Position numbers and translations under genes: made by a program. A stretch of DNA of 62,328 nucleotides from JAVBJV01 sp031546815 (GTDB taxonomy: Bacteria; Pseudomonadota; Alphaproteobacteria; Acetobacterales; Acetobacteraceae). Below the pieces are notes generated by a model that saw only the letters and a list, made by a program, of their open reading frames with translations, ran no database searches and had not been told where the DNA came from. This document shows, piece after piece, positions 16,120 through 24,587 of the stretch (the stretch's first letter is position 1; every line of letters begins with the position of its first letter). The stretch is from contig JAVBJV010000009.1 in the NCBI GenBank assembly GCA_031546815.1, positions 1 through 62,328 of the forward strand, written 5' to 3'.

Positions 16120-17291
16120 ACCGGACGCGCGCACCTGTCACACAGGTTCACGTTGTGACAGACGATGCACCCAATCATCCGGCGCTTCTGCCCGCCGGTT
16201 TGCGAGATGTTCTGCCCCCCGATGCCGAAATCGAGGCCGGGGCGGTGGAATCCGTTATGGCCGCCTTCAGCGCGCATGGGTATCAGCGCGTAAAGCCGCC
16301 TTTGTTGGAATTCGAGGAAAGCCTGTTGCAAGGCGCTGGCGAGGCCGTGGCCGAACAGATGTTCCGGCTGATGGACCCCGTATCCCAGCGCATGATGGGT
16401 GTGCGGGCCGACACCACGCCGCAGGTAGCGCGCATTGCCGCCACGCGACTGGCCTCGGCGCCGCGGCCTCTGCGCCTGTCCTATGCCGGGCAGTGTCTGC
16501 GGGTGCGCGGCAGCCAGCTGGCCCCCGACCGGCAGATCGCCCAGGCGGGGATCGAGCTGATCGGCGCCGACACTCCCGAAGCCGATGCCGAAATCATCGC
16601 TGTCGGGGCCGAGGCGCTGAGCACCGTCGGGCTGAACGCCATCAGCGTGGATCTGACCATGCCGCCGCTGATCCCGGCGCTGATCGATTCCGAAATTACC
16701 GATCTGACCACACGACAGGCTCTGGCCCGCGCGCTGGACCGCAAGGACGCGGCCTCGGTCGCGCGCCATGGCGGTGCGCTGGCGCGGATGTTGACCGAGT
16801 TGCTGTTGGCCGCCGGCCCCGCAGAACGCGCCCTGAAGGCGCTGGCCGATGCGCCGCTGCCGCAGGCTGTGCGCGCGCATGCGGACCGTCTGGTGGATAC
16901 AGTGGTGGCGGTGCGGCGGCGTCTGCCCACGCTGCGGCTGACGGTGGACCCGGTCGAGTTCCGTGGTTTCCGCTATCACACCGGCGTGGCGCTGACTGTC
17001 TATGCACCGGGTCGTAATGAAGAGCTCGGCCGTGGTGGTCGCTATGTCTCGAACGAGGGCGCACCGGCCACCGGGCTGACGCTGTTCCCCGATGCCATTC
17101 TGCGCGCTACCTCGCCGCGTCCGGTGCGGCCGCGCTGTTTTGTGCCGTTCGGTGTCGATGCGTCGACACAGCGTGCGGCCGGTTTCGCGACCGTCGCCGC
17201 GCTGGAACCCACGACCGATCCTCTTGCCGAGGCAAAGCGTCTTGGCTGCTCGCATATTTTGAAAGACGGCACCGCCGTCCCTCTGGAGTAA
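16116..17291 (+). CDS. hisZ: ATP phosphoribosyltransferase regulatory subunit HisZ
   Basis: This 391-aa protein resembles histidyl-tRNA synthetase but lacks tRNA-charging function; it complexes with short-form HisG to start histidine synthesis. The opening LPAGLRDVLPPDA, the class II motif-2-like ADTTPQVARIAATR and the late GRGGRYVS motif identify it. The start is uncertain: TTG at 16116 overlaps the cheR stop, and a GTG at 16155 would give a protein 13 residues shorter. Placement between cheR and purA without a gap suggests co-transcription with the chemotaxis genes. Confidence 0.9.
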   Translation: MNRTRAPVTQVHVVTDDAPNHPALLPAGLRDVLPPDAEIEAGAVESVMAAFSAHGYQRVKPPLLEFEESLLQGAGEAVAEQMFRLMDPVSQRMMGVRADTTPQVARIAATRLASAPRPLRLSYAGQCLRVRGSQLAPDRQIAQAGIELIGADTPEADAEIIAVGAEALSTVGLNAISVDLTMPPLIPALIDSEITDLTTRQALARALDRKDAASVARHGGALARMLTELLLAAGPAERALKALADAPLPQAVRAHADRLVDTVVAVRRRLPTLRLTVDPVEFRGFRYHTGVALTVYAPGRNEELGRGGRYVSNEGAPATGLTLFPDAILRATSPRPVRPRCFVPFGVDASTQRAAGFATVAALEPTTDPLAEAKRLGCSHILKDGTAVPLE

Positions 17292-17299
17292 GTAACGCT

Positions 17300-18589
17300 A
17301 TGGCGAATGTTGCAGTGATCGGCGCCCAGTGGGGCGACGAAGGCAAAGGCAAGGTTGTCGACTGGCTGGCGTCGCGCGCGGATATCGTGGTGCGCTTTCA
17401 GGGCGGGCATAATGCCGGCCATACGCTGGTGGTGGGCGATCAGACCTACAAGCTGTCGCTGCTGCCCTCGGGCGTGGTGCGCGGCAAGCTGGGGATCATC
17501 GGCAATGGCGTGGTGCTGGACCCCGAAGCCCTGCTGAGCGAGATCGCCAAGGTGACGGCGCAGGGGCTGACGGTAACGCCCGAGAACCTGCGTATTGCCG
17601 AGAACACCCCGCTGATCCTGAAGCTGCACCCGGCGCTGGACCGTGCACGCGAAGTGGCGCGTGGCGACAGCAAGATCGGCACGACAGGTCGCGGCATCGG
17701 CCCGGCGTACGAGGACAAGGTGGCACGCCGTGCGATCCGCCTGTGCGATCTGGCCGAACCGGAAACGCTGTCGGCGAAGCTTGACGAATTGCTGCTGCAC
17801 CACAACACCCTGCTGAAGGGCCTGGGTGCGGAAACCTTCACGAAGGACGCGCTGCTCGCCGAACTGCTGGCGCTGGCGCCGAAGCTGCTGCCGTTCTCCG
17901 AACCCGTCTGGGAACGGCTGGATGCGGCGCGCAAGGAAGGCAAGCGTATCCTGTTCGAAGGTGCGCAGGCGGTAATGCTCGACGTCGATCACGGCACCTA
18001 TCCGTTCGTCACCTCGTCGAACACGGTGGCGGGCAATGCGGCGAGCGGGGCGGGGATTGCGCCTTCGGCCATTGGCACTGTGCTGGGGATTGCGAAGGCA
18101 TATGCCACGCGCGTTGGGTCCGGCCCGTTCCCGACCGAACTGCAGGACGAAATCGGTACGCTGCTGGGCGACAAGGGCCACGAATTCGGCACGGTAACCG
18201 GGCGTCGCCGTCGCTGCGGCTGGTTTGATGCGGCGCTGGTGCGTCAGGCGGTGAAGGTTGGTGGGGTGCAGGGGCTGGTGCTGACCAAGCTCGACGTGCT
18301 CGACGGGCTGAAGGAACTGAAGATCTGCACGGGCTACACCATCGACGGCAAGGCGATCGGCCATCTGCCCGCCGCCCAGCAGGCGCAGGCCAAGGCGAAG
18401 CCGGTCTATGAAGTGATGGAAGGCTGGTCGGGTTCAACCCGTGGTGCGCGGTCGTGGGGGCAGCTGCCCGCACAGGCGATCAAATACGTGCGCCGGATCG
18501 AGGAACTGGTGGAAGCACCGGTGCAGATCCTATCCACCAGCCCGGAACGCGACGATACCATCCTGGTGAAAGATCCGTTCGAAAACTGA
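17300..18589 (+). CDS. purA: Adenylosuccinate synthetase
   Basis: This 429-aa enzyme of normal length makes adenylosuccinate from IMP, aspartate and GTP, the first committed step to AMP. The N-terminal GAQWGDEGKGKVVDWL loop with catalytic Asp and Lys, the catalytic His in QGGHNAGHT, the GTTGRGIGPAYEDK loop and the C-terminal GTVTGRRRRCGWFD segment are all present. GGAG at the end of hisZ precedes the ATG. A repeat element (18594-18735) and a terminator hairpin follow the stop within 150 bp. Confidence 0.96.
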   Translation: MANVAVIGAQWGDEGKGKVVDWLASRADIVVRFQGGHNAGHTLVVGDQTYKLSLLPSGVVRGKLGIIGNGVVLDPEALLSEIAKVTAQGLTVTPENLRIAENTPLILKLHPALDRAREVARGDSKIGTTGRGIGPAYEDKVARRAIRLCDLAEPETLSAKLDELLLHHNTLLKGLGAETFTKDALLAELLALAPKLLPFSEPVWERLDAARKEGKRILFEGAQAVMLDVDHGTYPFVTSSNTVAGNAASGAGIAPSAIGTVLGIAKAYATRVGSGPFPTELQDEIGTLLGDKGHEFGTVTGRRRRCGWFDAALVRQAVKVGGVQGLVLTKLDVLDGLKELKICTGYTIDGKAIGHLPAAQQAQAKAKPVYEVMEGWSGSTRGARSWGQLPAQAIKYVRRIEELVEAPVQILSTSPERDDTILVKDPFEN

Positions 18590-18593
18590 TCTA

Positions 18594-18735
18594 GGGCCGG
18601 TCAACATTCAGTTCAGACTGAGCCGAAAATGGTGCTTTTCGAGACCCGGAGTGGAGCGGACTTAAGGTCCGTGAGCACCGGAAGCGTAGAAAAGTGCCGT
18701 TTGCAGGCCAGTATGGGCTGAATGTCGATCGGCCC
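18594..18735 (+). repeat. Dispersed structured intergenic element, copy A
   Basis: A 142-bp unit is bounded by an inverted repeat of 18 bp (GGGCCGGTCAACATTCAG against its near-complement at 18718-18735) and flanked on both sides by the dinucleotide TA. Inside, 14 bases starting AAATGGTGCTT pair with 14 bases starting GAAAAGTGCC, allowing G-U pairs, and a small CGGAC/GTCCG hairpin lies between them. A diverged copy in the opposite orientation is at 38221-38354. It lies between purA and its terminator. It could be a MITE-like element, a REP-type repeat or an ncRNA. Confidence 0.8.
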
Positions 18736-18772
18736 TAAAGGCCGCTATCCGCTTACCGGATAGCGGCCTTTA
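18736..18772 (+). terminator. Terminator hairpin after purA
   Basis: A perfect 16-bp stem (18736-18751 with 18757-18772) closes a 5-nt loop. The T-run after it is weak (TTTAAAGTTTCT), so termination efficiency is uncertain. The repeat element copy A separates this hairpin from the purA stop codon. Confidence 0.75.
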
Positions 18773-18823
18773 AAGTTTCTAAACCTTTCCATGGTTAGAT
18801 ACCTGGCGCGTCGGAGTGCCAGG

Positions 18824-20764
18824 ATGGAACAGACAGCAGACAATTTGATCGCCGGTCGCTATCAGCCGGTTTTGAGCCAGCCATTGCAGGATGCGGTGGA
18901 GGGCCTGTCGGCTTATGCCGCACGCGATATTCTGGACCCATCGTCCCAGTTGATGGCTGTGGCCGTGCAGGCGGATTTGCCGGCGCGGGCCAATATGCTG
19001 GATGGAAAGATTCCGGCCTCACCATCTTTATTGTATCCGCTGGCGCATGGCACGGCCCCGATGTCGGATGGCAGCAGCGCGCGCTTCGTGATCTGCCCGG
19101 CGCCCCCCGGTCCTTCAATCGGGGTGACACGGCGCTGGTCCGAAGCCGAATTGCTGGCCAACGTGCTGGTGCCCTGTGCACGCGTGCTGATCATGCTGGG
19201 CGAACAGGGCAAGACCCATCGTGGTATCCGCCCGGGCAACCTGTTCCGTCCGGAACGTGGCGGTCCGGTGGTGCTGGGGGAAGCCTGGTCGGCACCGGCG
19301 GGCACATTCCAGCCGGCTATTTTTGAATCACCCTATTCTGCTATGTGCCGCCCGGAAGCGCGCGGGGCGGGGTCTCCGGCCGACGATGTGTATGCGCTGG
19401 GGGCAACAATCCTTGCGCTGGCCATCGGGCGTGTGCCGATGGACGGGATCGACGAGGAAACCGTTATCCGGCGCAAGCTGGAATACGGAAGTTTTGCCGC
19501 CATGCTGGGCGATGCGCGGATCAGCGCCAATCTGGCCGAACTGCTGCGCGCCATGCTGGCCGACAGCCCAGCTCACCGCCCGAGCGCCGAACAGTTGGTC
19601 AAGGCGGCCGAGGGACGCGTGCAGCGTCTGGTCGTGCGCCCGCCGCGCCGTGCGGCGCAAGGGATCGATATCTCCGGACTGCTCAGCCACGATGCGCGCA
19701 CCCTGGCGCATGCTCTGGCAGTGCGGCCCGGTCCGGCGGCCGTCATGCTGCGCAAGGGCGATGTGTCGCTGTGGCTGCGCCGAAATCTGGGCGACATGCA
19801 GGTTGCCTCGGCGATCGACGAAGTTCTACGTGTGGCGGGCGACGATGGTTCGCTGGTGGCACGCTGCGTTGCGTCGCTCGACCCGATGGCACCGCTGATG
19901 TGGCACGGCATGGGGCTGTGGCCGGACGGCATCGGCCCGGCCATTGCCCGCGCCCGCACTGGCCGTGGGGCCGATCCCAAGATGCTGTCGGACCTGATCG
20001 CGCAGGAAGCGCTGTCCGGCTGGGGCAGTCAGCGCGCCGAGTTCTGCGATACGGCGGCGCTGCAGCAGAATGCGCGTACCATGCGTTCGATGCTGCGCTC
20101 AACCGGGGGGCTGGACCGTCTGGCCTATGCGCTGAATCCGCTGCTGCCCGCCGAGGGCGCAACGCTGGGCGGCGCGTGCGTGACAGCACTGGATGAATTG
20201 CTGCTGGCGCTGGAAGCCACATCGAAGCGCGCCGACCTGCGCAAGATGGGCCCGATCTGCGCTGCGTTGCTGCCGTTCCTGGCGACTCAGTTGCCGGGCA
20301 GCATCGCCGCCGAAGTCAGCGACATCATGGCGCAGGCGAACGATCCCGCGAATGCGGCGCGCGCGCAGGTTCGCCTGCTGTCGCGGGTCGAGACGCGTGC
20401 CGGACTGCCCACAACACTGCCGGGCCTGACCGAATGGCTGGGGCAGGGGGCGATCACCGCGCTTGATACGATGCGCAGCAAAACCCGCCGCGAACGTCTG
20501 GCGGAACGGATCAAGGGAATTCTGTCGCACGGGCGCATCAACCCGATTGCCGCCCTGCTGGAAGCGCCCGAAGAACATCAGGCCGACCGGCGCGGCGCGC
20601 ATTCCGCCGATGTTCTGTTCGCCGCAATCGAGGCTGAGCTGGCGCAGATTGAAGCCGGCTCACCCAAGCGTGCCCGCGATGCACGGGCGCTGGGTCTGGA
20701 TGTGGCGTCGTCCTGCGGTATTGCGATGCTTGGCTTGGCGATTGTTCTGGTGATGGTGTTCTGA
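18824..20764 (+). CDS. Degenerate protein kinase-fold protein (pseudokinase) with C-terminal membrane anchor
   Basis: This 646-aa protein has an N-terminal region shaped like a Ser/Thr kinase: GRYQPVL opens it, HRGIRPGN (132-139) sits where HRDxKxxN is expected, DDVYALGATILAL (187-199) matches subdomain IX, and HRPS (251-254) matches the late Arg. The three catalytic elements are all lost: the VAVK lysine is Gln49, the HRD aspartate is Gly134, and DFG is replaced by GEA. A long helical region of unknown family follows (about 270-610), then a final hydrophobic helix (IAMLGLAIVLVMVF). GGAG lies 7 nt before the ATG at 18824. Its stop overlaps the next gene (TGATG). A scaffold or regulatory role is inferred; no substrate is known. 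Confidence 0.75.
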   Translation: MEQTADNLIAGRYQPVLSQPLQDAVEGLSAYAARDILDPSSQLMAVAVQADLPARANMLDGKIPASPSLLYPLAHGTAPMSDGSSARFVICPAPPGPSIGVTRRWSEAELLANVLVPCARVLIMLGEQGKTHRGIRPGNLFRPERGGPVVLGEAWSAPAGTFQPAIFESPYSAMCRPEARGAGSPADDVYALGATILALAIGRVPMDGIDEETVIRRKLEYGSFAAMLGDARISANLAELLRAMLADSPAHRPSAEQLVKAAEGRVQRLVVRPPRRAAQGIDISGLLSHDARTLAHALAVRPGPAAVMLRKGDVSLWLRRNLGDMQVASAIDEVLRVAGDDGSLVARCVASLDPMAPLMWHGMGLWPDGIGPAIARARTGRGADPKMLSDLIAQEALSGWGSQRAEFCDTAALQQNARTMRSMLRSTGGLDRLAYALNPLLPAEGATLGGACVTALDELLLALEATSKRADLRKMGPICAALLPFLATQLPGSIAAEVSDIMAQANDPANAARAQVRLLSRVETRAGLPTTLPGLTEWLGQGAITALDTMRSKTRRERLAERIKGILSHGRINPIAALLEAPEEHQADRRGAHSADVLFAAIEAELAQIEAGSPKRARDARALGLDVASSCGIAMLGLAIVLVMVF

Positions 20765-21189
20765 TGCGCAACATGAAGGGCGTTCTGATCGGGGTCAGCC
20801 TGGGGATCGGCGCGGCGTATTCCGTTGGGCTGGTGGTGGTGGCGATTATTCTGCTGCTGCCGGGATTGCTGGCGATGATGCTCGACACGTCGGAGAATCG
20901 CCTGCTGGGGCGCTCCATTCTGTTCCCGTGCGTCGCGGCATCGTTGTCGCCGCTCTACACGGTGATCCGCCTGGGGGGAGGTTCCACCGGGGCGTTGACC
21001 GTGCTGAGCGACCCGGCTGTGCTGGGGCTTGCCTGGGCGGCTGCCGGGTTTGGCTGGCTGATGGTCGAGGCGACCACGGGTATGGCGCGCGTCATGCTGG
21101 AAGCCAATGTACGCCAGCGGCGCGGCCAGCTGGAAGCGCAGCGTGAAAAGCTCAAGGCGGAGTGGGGCGAGCCTGAAGTGGCAGCCTGA
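20764..21189 (+). CDS. Small membrane protein paired with the pseudokinase
   Basis: This 141-aa protein has a hydrophobic N-terminal half with helices around residues 8-40 (IGVSLGIGAAYSVGLVVVAI, then LLLPGLLAMML), further hydrophobic segments near 50-70 and 80-100, and a charged, probably helical tail (QRRGQLEAQREKLKAEW). The start overlaps the pseudokinase stop by one base, so the two are translationally coupled and probably act together at the membrane. No known family is recognised. Confidence 0.7.
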   Translation: MRNMKGVLIGVSLGIGAAYSVGLVVVAIILLLPGLLAMMLDTSENRLLGRSILFPCVAASLSPLYTVIRLGGGSTGALTVLSDPAVLGLAWAAAGFGWLMVEATTGMARVMLEANVRQRRGQLEAQREKLKAEWGEPEVAA

Positions 21190-21192
21190 TAC

Positions 21193-22026
21193 TTACCTGT
21201 AAGCAGCGGGGCGAAGGTAGACGAAATTCACACCGTCCACCTGCTGCATGAAGTCAGGTTTGAAATCCAGACGCGCATAGACCGGGTGCCCGATTTCCAG
21301 ACGGCCTTCCGGACCAAAGTATTGAACGGTCTGTCTGGCGCTGCGGGAATATGTATGCGCAAGCAGAGTGCGATCGGAAAACAGACTGCGCGTATTGACG
21401 ACCGGCACATGCACGAAGGGGGAGCGGATCAGTCGCAACATCCCCTTGAGGCCGATATGCCGCAGCATCTGCCACAGCACGCGGGGTGACTGTCGGGACG
21501 CTGCCTGCGCGTTTCCTTCTGCAATCATGTGTCCCGCTTCATCCGCAAAACCGAACTGCCACTGCCCGTCGGACTGTCCGATACTGCTGGATGCAAAACA
21601 CGCGGCAAGCCCGAGGTGTTCCGCGTTGTAGCGGACCACGCGCTGGGTGTTGTTCCACAGGCCGTGACACACCATCTGTGTCTCGGGATGGCTCAGCAAG
21701 GCACGGAAAACGGCGAAGGGATGAGTCGGCACCGGCGCGATCGGGTGGGGCGCGGTAAACAGCGAAATCTGCAGCTCGTGATGCGGGCCGAGATTGGCTT
21801 CCGTGAAGTCGCACACCCAGACGGCTGCCAACGCCCGGCCGCTTTCATCGTGTATCGGGGGCAGGCCTTCACGGGACAGGAAGTCGGAGGCTGCCGCCCC
21901 ATCGACCGTTCCGCCGAAGAACAACATGGTCCCGTTGTAGATATGATAGGGGGTTGTGAGCGTTTCCCCCGCCACGGTAACCTGTCCGTCCAGGGGATAA
22001 CGCTTGAAGAGCGCCCTTTTGCGCAA
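21193..22026 (-). CDS. Acetoacetate decarboxylase-fold protein, function unknown
   Basis: This 277-aa soluble protein starts at a TTG with GGAGG 8 nt upstream. The pattern of beta strands, with an FTEANLGPHHELQI segment, a SLFTAPHPIAP strand and a closing GVNFVYLRP, resembles the acetoacetate decarboxylase superfamily. The catalytic lysine was not identified with confidence, so a reaction cannot be assigned. It lies 22 bp downstream of rpoH on the same strand and may be co-transcribed with it. The fold assignment is tentative. Confidence 0.5.
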   Translation of the reverse strand: MRKRALFKRYPLDGQVTVAGETLTTPYHIYNGTMLFFGGTVDGAAASDFLSREGLPPIHDESGRALAAVWVCDFTEANLGPHHELQISLFTAPHPIAPVPTHPFAVFRALLSHPETQMVCHGLWNNTQRVVRYNAEHLGLAACFASSSIGQSDGQWQFGFADEAGHMIAEGNAQAASRQSPRVLWQMLRHIGLKGMLRLIRSPFVHVPVVNTRSLFSDRTLLAHTYSRSARQTVQYFGPEGRLEIGHPVYARLDFKPDFMQQVDGVNFVYLRPAAYR

Positions 22027-22048
22027 TATTTCAGCCTCCGGTCGTGGG

Positions 22049-22963
22049 TCAGCCCTGAAGCAGGGCTTCCCGTGCGGCAGCTTCTTTCTGACGCTGCACC
22101 GATACCTGCGCCTTGATGGCCTTCTGGATCTTCTCGAACGCGCGTACTTCGATCTGGCGCACGCGTTCGCGCGAGATGTTGTACTGCGTTGACAGGTCTT
22201 CCAGAGTGGTCGGGTCTTCCTTCAGGCGGCGTTCGGTCAGGATGTGGCGTTCGCGTTCGTTCAGTTCGCTCATCGACTGGGTCAGCAGCGACTGACGGCC
22301 CGAGAGTTCCTGATGTTCGGCCAGTTCGGTTTCCTGACTGGCGCTGTCGTCGACCAGGAAATCCTGCCATTCATCGGTGCCGTCGCCATCGGCGCGCAGT
22401 GGAGCGTTCAGGCTGTTGTCGGGCGCGGCCAGACGGCGGTTCATCGACACGACGTCCTGTTCCGGCACACCCAGCGTATGGGCGATCTTCGCCACATGTT
22501 CGGGGCGCAGGTCGCCGTCCTCGATCGCCTGCATCTGGCCTTTCAGGCGGCGTAGGTTGAAGAACAGTTTCTTCTGGGCGGCGGTCGTGCCGATCTTCAC
22601 CAGCGACCACGAGTGCAGAATGTATTCCTGGATCGAGGCGCGGATCCACCACATGGCATAGGTCGCCAGCCGGAAACCGCGATCCGGGTCGAACCGCTTC
22701 ACGGCCTGCATCATGCCGATATTGCCTTCGCTGATCAGCTCGCCCACGGGCAGGCCGTAGCCGCGATAGCCCATGGCGATCTTCACCACCAGGCGCAGAT
22801 GCGACGAGACCAGTTTATGTGCGGATTTGGTGTCCCCGTTATTGCGCCACGCCACTGCCAACCGAAGTTCTTCTTCGGGCGAGAGCATGGGGAACTTGCG
22901 GATCTGCTGCATATAACGCGTCAGACCGCCTTCGGGGGTCAGGGTGGCAAGTCCGGTGGCCAT
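22049..22963 (-). CDS. rpoH: RNA polymerase sigma factor RpoH (sigma-32 family)
   Basis: This 304-aa heat-shock-type sigma factor directs polymerase to chaperone and protease genes. It shows region 2 (GNIGMMQAVKRFDPDRGFRL, then ATYAMWWIRASIQEYIL), the RpoH box region KKLFFNLRRLK, and region 4 with the helix-turn-helix at TLEDLSTQYNISRERVRQIE. The start is set at 22963 because AAAGGAGG lies just upstream; an ATG at 22978 precedes that ribosome site. A sigma-70-type promoter is at 23138-23166. Alphaproteobacteria often carry two rpoH genes; whether this is rpoH1 or rpoH2 is not decided. Confidence 0.93.
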   Translation of the reverse strand: MATGLATLTPEGGLTRYMQQIRKFPMLSPEEELRLAVAWRNNGDTKSAHKLVSSHLRLVVKIAMGYRGYGLPVGELISEGNIGMMQAVKRFDPDRGFRLATYAMWWIRASIQEYILHSWSLVKIGTTAAQKKLFFNLRRLKGQMQAIEDGDLRPEHVAKIAHTLGVPEQDVVSMNRRLAAPDNSLNAPLRADGDGTDEWQDFLVDDSASQETELAEHQELSGRQSLLTQSMSELNERERHILTERRLKEDPTTLEDLSTQYNISRERVRQIEVRAFEKIQKAIKAQVSVQRQKEAAAREALLQG

Positions 22964-23137
22964 GAAGCCTCCTTTCATCCGGGGTGCAACTGCCCAATGG
23001 CACAGTCGGTCATCCGGTTGGCATAAAAGCCTGGTGAACAGGACGGGTCATTCTTTCCAGTCTTCCGGTCCCAACATTAGGCAACCGGAAGGCGATCCCG
23101 AATCACGTGCATTTCACCCTCTACGCGCGACCCGATT

Positions 23138-23166
23138 CTTATACAGGGTAGAAACGAGTTCGTCAA
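23138..23166 (-). promoter_or_regulatory. Sigma-70-type promoter for rpoH
   Basis: On the minus strand TTGACG and TATAAG are separated by 17 bp, a near-consensus housekeeping promoter. It lies about 175 bp upstream of the rpoH start, leaving a leader that could hold a thermosensor structure; none was resolved by eye. Confidence 0.6.
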
Positions 23167-23188
23167 CAATCAGGACCTTTATGGTCCC

Positions 23189-24157
23189 CTATTGGTGATC
23201 CAGAGCCACCAGCAGCGCCGCCATATCGGGCGGAATGGGCGTTTCGAACGACAGCGGCACGCCGGTGCGCGGGTGGGCGAAGGCCAGCCGGTTGGCGTGC
23301 AGGGCCTGACGCGGAAAATCCAGCAGCTTCTGGCGGACTTCCGCCGAGTGCAGGCTGCGCGAAATCGAGGGAACCCGCCGCAGATACACCGGATCGCCGA
23401 CCAGTGGGTGGCCCAGATGGGCCATGTGCACGCGGATCTGATGTGTGCGCCCGGTGGCCAGCCGGCATTCCAGCAATGCAACCGCAGCATCCCAGGTTTT
23501 GAGAATGCGGTATCGGGTCAGCGCATATTTTCCGCCGCGCGGCAGGGCTGCCATGCGTTTGCGGTCGCGCGGGTCGCGCCCGATCTGGGTTTCGACCTCG
23601 CCGGTGGCCGGGCTGGGCAGGCCCCAGCACAGCGCCTGATAGCTGCGGTCCAGGTCGCGGGCGGCAAAGGCGGCGGACAGGGTGGCCAACGCCATTTCTG
23701 TCTTGGCGACCACCATCACGCCGGACGTGTCCTTGTCGAGCCGGTGCACGATGCCGGGGCGCTTTTCGCCGCCGATGCCGGGTAGGTCCGGGCCGCAATG
23801 GGCGAGCAGGGCGTTGACCAGCGTTCCGTCCTCGTTCCCCGGGGCGGGGTGGACGACCAGCCCGGCGGGTTTGTCGAGCACGATCAGGTCGCTATCTTCA
23901 TACAGGATGGGGAATGGTATACTTTGTGGTTCCGGTTCGGCGGCGCGCAGTTCGGGCATTTGCACGCAATAATGCGCCCCGGCCTTTACGGATGCGGACG
24001 GATCGGTCAGTGGATGGCCGTTGCACTGGACGGCCCCGGCCTCGATCAGCGCTTTGATGCGCGAACGGGACAGGTCGCCCAGCGCAGTGGCGAGGAAACG
24101 GTCGGTGCGCTCACCGGCGGATGTCGGGGCGGCAATGGCTTCACGGAGTATGGACAT
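23189..24157 (-). CDS. rluD: Pseudouridine synthase RluD/RluA family
   Basis: This 322-aa enzyme isomerises uridines of 23S rRNA. An N-terminal S4-type RNA-binding domain (about 15-75, DRFLATALGDLSRSRIKALI) precedes the catalytic domain. The catalytic Asp lies in HRLDKDTSG, and the late motif GRTHQIRVHMAHLGHPLVGD is intact. Length and the S4 domain favour RluD (positions 1911, 1915 and 1917 in E. coli numbering) over RluA or RluC. Its start codon shares two bases with the start of the divergent gene at 24156 (CATG). Confidence 0.9.
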   Translation of the reverse strand: MSILREAIAAPTSAGERTDRFLATALGDLSRSRIKALIEAGAVQCNGHPLTDPSASVKAGAHYCVQMPELRAAEPEPQSIPFPILYEDSDLIVLDKPAGLVVHPAPGNEDGTLVNALLAHCGPDLPGIGGEKRPGIVHRLDKDTSGVMVVAKTEMALATLSAAFAARDLDRSYQALCWGLPSPATGEVETQIGRDPRDRKRMAALPRGGKYALTRYRILKTWDAAVALLECRLATGRTHQIRVHMAHLGHPLVGDPVYLRRVPSISRSLHSAEVRQKLLDFPRQALHANRLAFAHPRTGVPLSFETPIPPDMAALLVALDHQ

Positions 24158-24587
24158 GGGTTCGACTGCTATACCAGATCAGACCGCTACGGATACAGGC
24201 ACCCCGTCACGCGGTGCTCTGGCACCCGGCTCGCGCGGCTACAAGCTGCTGCTGACGGCCATCGTGGTGATGGGGATCATGCTGATCCTGGGGGTGATCG
24301 TGCTGGGCGTGCTGATGGCCGGTCGGATGAGCGCGCGGCAGGCTTCTTCGGCTCCGGCTGCCGCACCGGTGGTGGCACCAGCAGTTGCGCCACCGGTGAC
24401 GGTCATCTCGACCCCGGTCGAGCCGTTTGCAGTGAACCTGAACGAACCGCTGGGCAGCCAGGTTGTCAGCATCGCGACGATCGGCGACCGGCTGGCGCTG
24501 CACATCGTGGGTGGCGGCAGCAGCCGCGTGTTGCTGGTGGACCCGCATGACGGCCGTGTTCTCGGGCGGATTACGCTGGGCGAGTAG
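24156..24587 (+). CDS. Single-pass membrane protein of unknown function
   Basis: This 143-aa protein has one transmembrane helix near residues 30-55 (LLLTAIVVMGIMLILGVIVL), an Ala/Pro/Val-rich periplasmic linker, and a small beta-rich C-terminal domain (about 85-143) with GDRLALHIVGGGSSRVLLVD, which looks like a short repeat of a beta-propeller or a docking domain. GGAG lies 7 nt before the ATG at 24156; an ATG two codons earlier (24150) has poor spacing. It is divergent from rluD with overlapping start codons, an arrangement seen for small DUF proteins in Alphaproteobacteria. Its end overlaps the convergent gene by 17 bp. Confidence 0.65.
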   Translation: MGSTAIPDQTATDTGTPSRGALAPGSRGYKLLLTAIVVMGIMLILGVIVLGVLMAGRMSARQASSAPAAAPVVAPAVAPPVTVISTPVEPFAVNLNEPLGSQVVSIATIGDRLALHIVGGGSSRVLLVDPHDGRVLGRITLGE

